NCBI GenBank assembly: GCA_900553435.1
Contig: USDC01000051.1
Location: 1-5,738, forward strand
DNA length: 5,738 nt
DNA from: an uncultured Mycoplasmatota bacterium
GTDB lineage: Bacteria > Bacillota_I > Bacilli_A > RF39 > UBA660
Reading direction: 5' to 3'
The notes under the pieces are model-generated. The model saw only the letters and a program-made list of their open reading frames with translations. It was not told where the DNA came from and ran no database searches. This document shows, one piece after another, positions 5,361 through 5,738 of the stretch. The first letter of the stretch is position 1; every line of letters starts with the position of its first letter. The position numbers and the translations under genes are program-made.

Positions 5361-5500
5361 AACTATTCAGACCCCATCTCGATTTCACTTCGCTGCATCT
5401 CGATGTGGCTTCTCGCCAAATAGATTTCCAGTCAAAAGTGTTCGTTCATGCAAGCATGAATCACACTTTCGACTGAAAATCTGCTTGGCTCTGAATAGTT
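5361..5500. repeat. Structured palindromic element with terminal inverted repeats, MITE/REP-like
   Basis: The ends AACTATTCAG (5361-5370) and CTGAATAGTT (5491-5500) are a perfect 10-bp inverted repeat. Inside, 5415-5441 pairs with 5463-5489 as a long hairpin: GCCAA with TTGGC, then a 20-bp arm with two mismatches, both of which become G-U pairs in one strand's RNA. It is capped by TTCATGC (5445-5451) and GCATGAA (5454-5460). A second small stem, CCCCATC (5372-5378) with GATGTGG (5402-5408, one mismatch), fills the left side, so the whole folds as a three-way junction. CATCTCGAT occurs twice (5375-5383, 5396-5404). No coding frame or transposase is visible. It starts five bases beyond the HU stop codon and lacks a terminal T run, so it is not a standard terminator. 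It resembles dispersed non-autonomous intergenic repeats; copy number cannot be seen from one window. Confidence 0.65.
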
Positions 5501-5505
5501 GCAAC

Positions 5506-5738
5506 TTATTTCTCGTTGATCATATCTTTCAGTGCTTTGCCGGCTTTGAATCTGGGAGCTTTGGAAGCCTCGATCTTCATCGGCTCGCCGCTCTGAGGAT
5601 TTCTTCCCTCTCTTGCTGCTCTCTCAGATACTTCAAAAGTACCAAAACCAACCAGCTGGATCTTCTCACCTTTTTTCAGCTCTTCGGTCACAACGTCGGT
5701 GAAAGCTTTCAGTGCTTTCTCTGCGTCTTTTTTGGATA
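5506..5738 (-). CDS. hup: HU family DNA-binding protein, 5'-truncated by the window edge
   Basis: Seventy-six codons are visible, ending in TAA at 5508-5506. The frame stays open to the window edge, beginning SKKDAEKALKAF, so the in-frame GTG at 5691 is not the start. The HU signature GFGTFEVSERAAREGRNPQS is followed by the beta-arm with its RNP motif, then APRFKAGKALKDMIN, the standard C-terminus. A complete HU has about 90-92 residues, so roughly 16 N-terminal residues are missing. HU is a homodimeric nucleoid protein that bends and compacts DNA with little sequence specificity. Its G+C (47% and 52% in two 60-base lines) and codon choice (AGA for Arg, CTG, GAG, ATC, GGC) are unlike every other gene here and would suit a Lachnospiraceae-type genome. 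It therefore probably does not come from the same organism as the rest of the window. Confidence 0.95.
   Translation of the reverse strand, partial: SKKDAEKALKAFTDVVTEELKKGEKIQLVGFGTFEVSERAAREGRNPQSGEPMKIEASKAPRFKAGKALKDMINEK

Noticed and set aside
5361..5500. CRISPR array or tRNA in the structured repeat region
   Set aside because: There is only one 9-base direct repeat pair without regular spacers, and the fold lacks tRNA arms such as a TTCGA T-loop and a CCA-end acceptor stem.
5506..5691. A complete 61-residue HU-like protein starting at the GTG at 5691
   Set aside because: The frame continues upstream with typical HU residues to the window edge. The short version would lack the first helices.

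Overview
Most of the window (about 1-5300) is very AT-rich DNA: two hand-counted 60-base lines, 2041-2100 and 4561-4620, are 15% and 18% G+C. It carries a classic Firmicutes/Bacillota housekeeping cluster. TGA works as an ordinary stop (ends of ybeY, cdd, yqzL and the acyltransferase) and Trp is encoded by TGG, so the genetic code is the standard bacterial one, not the Mycoplasma one. A low-G+C Bacilli- or Clostridia-type bacterium, possibly an uncultured gut lineage, fits best. I cannot name a genus.

Plus strand, 49-3006: ybeY (rRNA maturation endonuclease), dgkA (undecaprenol/diacylglycerol kinase), cdd (cytidine deaminase), era (ribosome-assembly GTPase), a 31-codon yqzL-type microprotein gene, and recO (recombination mediator). 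The genes overlap or lie a few bases apart, except for a 45-base gap before yqzL. That gap holds a perfect 11-bp hairpin whose 3' arm contains the yqzL ribosome binding site. The order matches the well-known ybeY-dgkA-cdd-era-(yqzL)-recO cluster of Bacillus relatives and joins 16S rRNA and ribosome maturation, lipid-carrier recycling, pyrimidine salvage and DNA repair.

Minus strand, 3019-5231: an integral-membrane acyltransferase of the AT3 family followed 23 bases later by rarA (AAA+ replication-recombination ATPase). They are convergent with the plus operon. recO and rarA meet in one symmetric hairpin that looks like a bidirectional terminator and includes the rarA stop codon. Both minus-strand genes have a GTG that is really part of the Shine-Dalgarno sequence, so I place their starts at the downstream ATGs.

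Right end, about 5300-5738: composition changes sharply (two lines in the HU gene count 47% and 52% G+C). Here lie a 5'-truncated HU DNA-binding protein gene running off the window edge, a structured 140-bp element (5361-5500) with 10-bp perfect terminal inverted repeats, and then a strong Shine-Dalgarno and ATG opening a nine-codon reading frame (MQIILPKNV) that resembles the N-terminus of CCA-adding tRNA nucleotidyltransferases. That frame stops where AT-rich sequence resumes. The simplest reading is that DNA from a second, more G+C-rich organism (Lachnospiraceae-like, from memory) is joined to the AT-rich contig near 5300, by misassembly or less likely by horizontal transfer. I see no CRISPR array, tRNA, rRNA, transposase or defence system, and no convincing new multi-gene system.
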